28,442 bases of DNA from a virus: the IMG/VR virus record IMGVR_UViG_3300049596_000006, positions 1-28,442 of that record; one strand, written 5' to 3'. The position numbers and the translations under genes were made by a program. Numbering within the stretch: the stretch's first letter is position 1; each line of letters begins with the position of its first letter. Shown here in pieces: positions 25,007 through 28,442 of this stretch. The notes beneath the pieces were generated by a model, which searched no databases, was not told where the DNA came from, and saw only the letters and a program-made list of their open reading frames with translations.

Positions 25007-27112
25007 TCAACTTATCGTAGCTTCAACAGAATCTAGAAGTTTTAATGTTCCTATTCCGCCAATATCTGATATTAATGAGGAAGCATATACAGAAATTAAA
25101 TCAGAAGCATATGTTCCAATAATATCAGATCCAGAAAGTTCTACTATAGCAGCAGAAGTATTCAGCATACCTACAGAAACGTCAGTTGGTGTTAGTGTTT
25201 CAATGATATTTAGAGTAATGAAAGAAGATCTAGATGATGCGACTTGAATTGGCGTAAGAACATTTGAAATTATTTGATATTCACCGAAGAGTTTCGTACC
25301 CGATGGATGAACAAGTTTCTTTACAACTTCCTTGTATTTATCAAGAAGTTCGGTCACACGTATTACATATGAAAATTCCTGATAATAATAATTGTCTTGA
25401 AGTCTATTGTTCCAGCTAAGGAAACCTTTAGTATCAATATATTTTCCAGGATAATTAGTGATGCCCGAAACTTGACCAAGGCCTTGACCAAAATGTGTGG
25501 TATTTCTTACTATAAATCTTGTGGTTGCAGAACCATCAGTTTTACGGGCTGCAGAACTTTGTATGATTGGGTCATTACCACGTGTAATATTCAATACCGT
25601 AGCTTCTTGGAATTTGTTAAAGTTAGTGCCTCTGTCGGTGATTCGAACAGATACAATCGATCCAGTAGCCGCATTAGAAACGACTACAGCATTTTTTCCT
25701 AAAATACCGCCATGTCCATCGTCGTGCCCAAAAATAGCGATATCATCGTCTATAATAGATATCGTAGGTAGTGTGGTGTAACCTTTTCCGGGATTTATGA
25801 GCGATAGTGCGTTGATCGAAAAGAACGAACTTGTATTGAATGTTAAAGCAGATTGTAGCGTGGATGAAACATTAGCAGCAGCTAGTTTTGAATATGCGTT
25901 TGCGCCAGTCGTTATTCCGACCGAAGATCGAGTAACTGTAACGAATGTTTGTGCGCCGCCAATAGAATGAACCCTAAGCGCAGTAGGTGATCCTGTTATG
26001 CGAACAATATCTCCAACTGCTAATTCAGTATTGAATGCTGTTCCGGTTCCAAATATCGTATTAGTACCAGTAAAGGCTTTTACAGTTCCTGTTAATTTCT
26101 TGGTGACGGGTCCCGTATTAGCGCCCGATCTAACAAAAAATGATGGGCTATCTAATCTGACATTTTTAAGATTATTGATAGTATCGTTGTTCAGAGAAAT
26201 GTTAACAGCTTCTTGAGTGAAAGAATGTATTCCTAAAGAAAATCCAACTCCATCTCCGCCAGTTATAACAACTCTAGTGTTGTTTCTAGTATAACCGGTT
26301 CCGCTCTTAACAATACGAGCAGTAACAGCGCTTATGTTTGTAACTTCTGTTATTATACCTTTAGCATTAACTGTAGAACCCGCACCGCCAATTTCAACTT
26401 CTTCGCCGTTATTATGAAACGCTCCACCATCAGTGATATCTAAATCAGTTAATGCGCCAATTTGAGCATTAACAGTAGCAAAGTTACCATCATCGTCAAA
26501 AATGCGTTCATTGTCTTGGAACGCCCCCGAGACGTTTTCTACAGTCATATCAAATACTGTAACACCCGAAGCAATCGTAGAAACAACGCTCTGGACTACG
26601 GCTGTTGCGCCAGAAGCAGCTCCTGTTACTCGTATTCCTCCGAATAGAGAAGGAGATCTACTGAACGGAGAACCTACGCGCAACTTTGTTTCTTTAAGCC
26701 AACGACCATCAGAAACGCGGAGAATATCTTCTCCTGGATAATAGAATTCAATTTCTTTATTGTAGAGAGCGCGGAATAGGAATCTATATGATTCTGGAGT
26801 ACCACGAGAACGATAGAATTGTCTGATATGCTTAGTTAAAAGACGTTGATCAGCCAAAGCATCTTTTGGTATGTCTTGCATAAATTCGTGTCTAAAATAT
26901 TCAACAAACGAATCTAATGTCCTGTCGATATCTTGATTATCATTTAATTGTCGGATAGCATCTACTGCATTTCCACTTTGCTCAAGATATTCATAATATG
27001 CTTTTAAAAACGCAACAAATTGCGGACCATCTTCGCGGATGAATCCCGGAAATTGAGATTCGATCTGTGAAGATAATTTCTTGTAGATTTCGTTAGCGTT
27101 GATAATAGCCAT
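25007..27112 (-). CDS. Baseplate wedge protein, gp7-like candidate
   Basis: The 701-residue protein starts with a helical domain (FPGFIREDGPQFVAFLKAYYEYLEQSG, then DSFVEYFRHEFMQDIP, RLLTKHIRQFYRSRGTPESYRFLFRALY) common to T4-like phage baseplate genes just after gp6. The region looks related to the P2 gpI/Mu gp48 class whose T4 equivalent is the core of gp7. That relation is inferred from position (P2 J-I, T4 6-7). The rest is beta-rich with repeats such as KSGTGYTRNNTRVVITGG and NPGKGYTTLPTISIID. A 72-residue module at 339-410 is shared with the gp8-like protein. T4 gp7 is 1032 residues, so this one is shorter. Its ATG overlaps the gp6 stop (TAATG). Another baseplate protein is possible. Confidence 0.6.
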   Translation of the reverse strand: MAIINANEIYKKLSSQIESQFPGFIREDGPQFVAFLKAYYEYLEQSGNAVDAIRQLNDNQDIDRTLDSFVEYFRHEFMQDIPKDALADQRLLTKHIRQFYRSRGTPESYRFLFRALYNKEIEFYYPGEDILRVSDGRWLKETKLRVGSPFSRSPSLFGGIRVTGAASGATAVVQSVVSTIASGVTVFDMTVENVSGAFQDNERIFDDDGNFATVNAQIGALTDLDITDGGAFHNNGEEVEIGGAGSTVNAKGIITEVTNISAVTARIVKSGTGYTRNNTRVVITGGDGVGFSLGIHSFTQEAVNISLNNDTINNLKNVRLDSPSFFVRSGANTGPVTKKLTGTVKAFTGTNTIFGTGTAFNTELAVGDIVRITGSPTALRVHSIGGAQTFVTVTRSSVGITTGANAYSKLAAANVSSTLQSALTFNTSSFFSINALSLINPGKGYTTLPTISIIDDDIAIFGHDDGHGGILGKNAVVVSNAATGSIVSVRITDRGTNFNKFQEATVLNITRGNDPIIQSSAARKTDGSATTRFIVRNTTHFGQGLGQVSGITNYPGKYIDTKGFLSWNNRLQDNYYYQEFSYVIRVTELLDKYKEVVKKLVHPSGTKLFGEYQIISNVLTPIQVASSRSSFITLNIIETLTPTDVSVGMLNTSAAIVELSGSDIIGTYASDLISVYASSLISDIGGIGTLKLLDSVEATIS
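25883..26098 (-). other. Shared beta module, copy in gp7-like protein
   Basis: Residues 339-410 (LTGTVKAFTGTNTIFGTGTA..., GDIVRI, LRVHSIGGAQTFVTV) form the partner of the module at 24040-24252. The similarity is much stronger than between the rest of the two proteins, so it looks like a duplicated or exchanged unit. Confidence 0.75.
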
Positions 27113-28442
27113 TAGAAATTATACAACCTTCCAGTTGGTGTCAGCAATGTAGCAGTCTGACCAATGGTTTCGGTGTTGGTCGCTACAGCAACGACCTTAT
27201 TCGTATTATCATCGACGACATTAATTATTGATTGAGACATCAATAAAATTTGATTTCTTATAGGCGTGATATTTGGATTAATAGGCGCAACAATAATAGA
27301 AAGTTCATTTCCGCTAAACGATGTTGGCACAAAATTATTGATTGTTATTTCACCAGTATCGTAATCAACAGTTCCTGCTGTGTAATTCGTATACACTCTA
27401 TTTAAACTGCCGGACTTAGAAGGATGATATGTTCTTAATACACCAACTCCGTTATCATCAAAAAATGAATCATATCCAGCGTAACTAAATGAAGAAGATG
27501 TTAAGCAGCCAAACCCAAGTTGTGCTGATACATCAGTTACGAGTTCTTTACTACCAAGACGTTGTATACCATTATTAAATTTTAATGTATAAGTATTGAT
27601 GTTCAGCAACGAAGGTACAAACGTCTTTCTTAAACGAATAGTGGCGTTCGTTCCAACTATACCCTGATCTGTTGAATCGAGGAAATCTAGAAATCTAGAA
27701 TATCTAAACTTTTGTCCGAATCTAGAAAGATTTGTCGATTCAAATTCTACTATTCTAGCAGAGACGAGATCAGCTAATTCTCCAGGAGTTTTTGATGTGT
27801 TTGATGGATTGTATCTAACATCAACTTCTGGTACAATATAGAGATACGTAGGATCGACTATCTCAACATCTATCGATTGAACATTATATTTTAAGATAGA
27901 AGATCTGATATCATTCTTACGAGTCGTTGAAAATAGAGTTCCAGTCTTAGGTTTAGAACTTATAAAGATCTTACCATAAATTGGCGGAACGTTGTCTTCG
28001 CCACCCCAAACGCTTACTGCCTGAATATCAGGATTCTCGCGAAGAAGAATTCGTTCGTAGTCAGAAATGGTCACACAACGATTTTGAGTTTGATATGATA
28101 GAGGCGCATTGAATCTCATCGATTCAATACCCTCGATAGCCGCACCACCAGAAGCACGACCCACAGGAACGATAACAACACCAGTTTGTGCGTCTATGCT
28201 ACCGCCGATTAGAGTATACGAATCAGCTCCGTTCGGAGTGCTACCATTACATACGCGATATGAAACTGAAACTGTGCTTGATGTTGCTGGTAGTTTACCA
28301 ATAACACCGTCTCCAAAATAGACTTTGAATCTCTGTTCTTTGTCAGCGTCTACAAAGTATACCTGTGAAGATGAATTCACAGTAAGGATATTATCGCCTT
28401 TAATATAGCTTTGCGTGTTTCCTGATGTAGTGACGGTAACAG
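27112..28442 (-). CDS. 6: Baseplate wedge protein gp6 (partial, 5' end outside window)
   Basis: The frame is open through the right edge (TTSGNTQSYIKGDNILTVNS reads on into the visible protein), so the start lies beyond the window and about 443 codons are visible. T4 gp6 has 660 residues. It is recognised by KVYFGDGVIGKLP, then CVTISDYERILLRENPDIQAVSVWGGEDNVPPIYGKIFIS, the conserved core of the gp6/P2 gpJ baseplate family, and by VEIVDPTYLYIVPEVDVRYNP. Dimers of gp6 form the continuous inner ring of the baseplate and tie wedges together. It is followed by a gp7-like gene with a TAATG overlap, the T4 order. A GTG at 28378-28380 is an internal codon, not the start. Confidence 0.9.
   Translation of the reverse strand, partial: VTVTTSGNTQSYIKGDNILTVNSSSQVYFVDADKEQRFKVYFGDGVIGKLPATSSTVSVSYRVCNGSTPNGADSYTLIGGSIDAQTGVVIVPVGRASGGAAIEGIESMRFNAPLSYQTQNRCVTISDYERILLRENPDIQAVSVWGGEDNVPPIYGKIFISSKPKTGTLFSTTRKNDIRSSILKYNVQSIDVEIVDPTYLYIVPEVDVRYNPSNTSKTPGELADLVSARIVEFESTNLSRFGQKFRYSRFLDFLDSTDQGIVGTNATIRLRKTFVPSLLNINTYTLKFNNGIQRLGSKELVTDVSAQLGFGCLTSSSFSYAGYDSFFDDNGVGVLRTYHPSKSGSLNRVYTNYTAGTVDYDTGEITINNFVPTSFSGNELSIIVAPINPNITPIRNQILLMSQSIINVVDDNTNKVVAVATNTETIGQTATLLTPTGRLYNF

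Noticed and set aside
28378-28380. GTG as the start of gp6
   Set aside because: The frame stays open to the window edge with sensible sequence, and T4 gp6 is about 220 residues longer than the visible part. The start is outside.

Overview
This window is a nearly gap-free stretch of the virion-structure region of a large T4-superfamily myovirus. Almost every gene is on the minus strand. Read in that direction, the order is T4's own: gp6, a gp7-like gene, a gp8-like gene, fibre/baseplate genes, then gp13, 14, 15, 16, 17, 18, 19 and 20. Protein style (portal, sheath, tube, terminase, a DUF4815-type giant protein, short TATAAATA-like late promoters) points to the cyanophage/pelagiphage/rhizobiophage side of the group rather than to coliphage T4. 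The host cannot be named from this sequence.

Right part (28442 down to about 15.7 kb): baseplate and fibre-carrying module. It holds gp6 (start outside the window), a 701-aa gp7-like wedge protein, a 195-aa virion-type protein with its own late promoter, a 600-aa gp8-like protein, and a 2219-aa giant protein carrying a 73-residue proline arm. A 71-aa coiled-coil protein follows. Middle part (15.7 to 10.6 kb), where T4 has gp11/12/wac: a 200-aa fibre-like protein, a 771-aa collagen-like/glycine-rich fibre, a 127-aa conserved-type small protein, a 379-aa PP-loop (SGGxDS) enzyme and, as the only plus-strand gene, a 2OG-Fe(II) oxygenase of the prolyl-hydroxylase type. Left part (10.5 to 1.55 kb): neck (gp13, gp14), tail completion (gp15), packaging motor (gp16, gp17), sheath (gp18), tube (gp19) and portal (gp20). 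The left edge again carries fibre-type genes, a second collagen-like protein and the start of an Mtd_N-like tail fibre, where T4 would have 67/68/21.

The most interesting reading is a possible virion proline-modification module. The prolyl-hydroxylase-like enzyme lies beside a collagen-like fibre whose first ~105 Gly-X-Y triplets put all prolines in Y, the position that animal collagen prolyl-4-hydroxylase modifies. The giant baseplate protein three genes further along has a near-pure poly-proline arm (63 of 73 residues), the other classic prolyl-hydroxylase substrate. The second collagen-like protein uses the opposite, X-position, grammar. The link is an inference from gene neighbourhood and sequence grammar, not a demonstrated reaction.

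The genes are tightly packed, with TAATG or ATGA overlaps at many junctions. The non-coding gaps are 85 bp or less and hold the late promoters, Shine-Dalgarno sites and a few hairpins. I saw no tRNA, CRISPR, insertion sequence or integrase.
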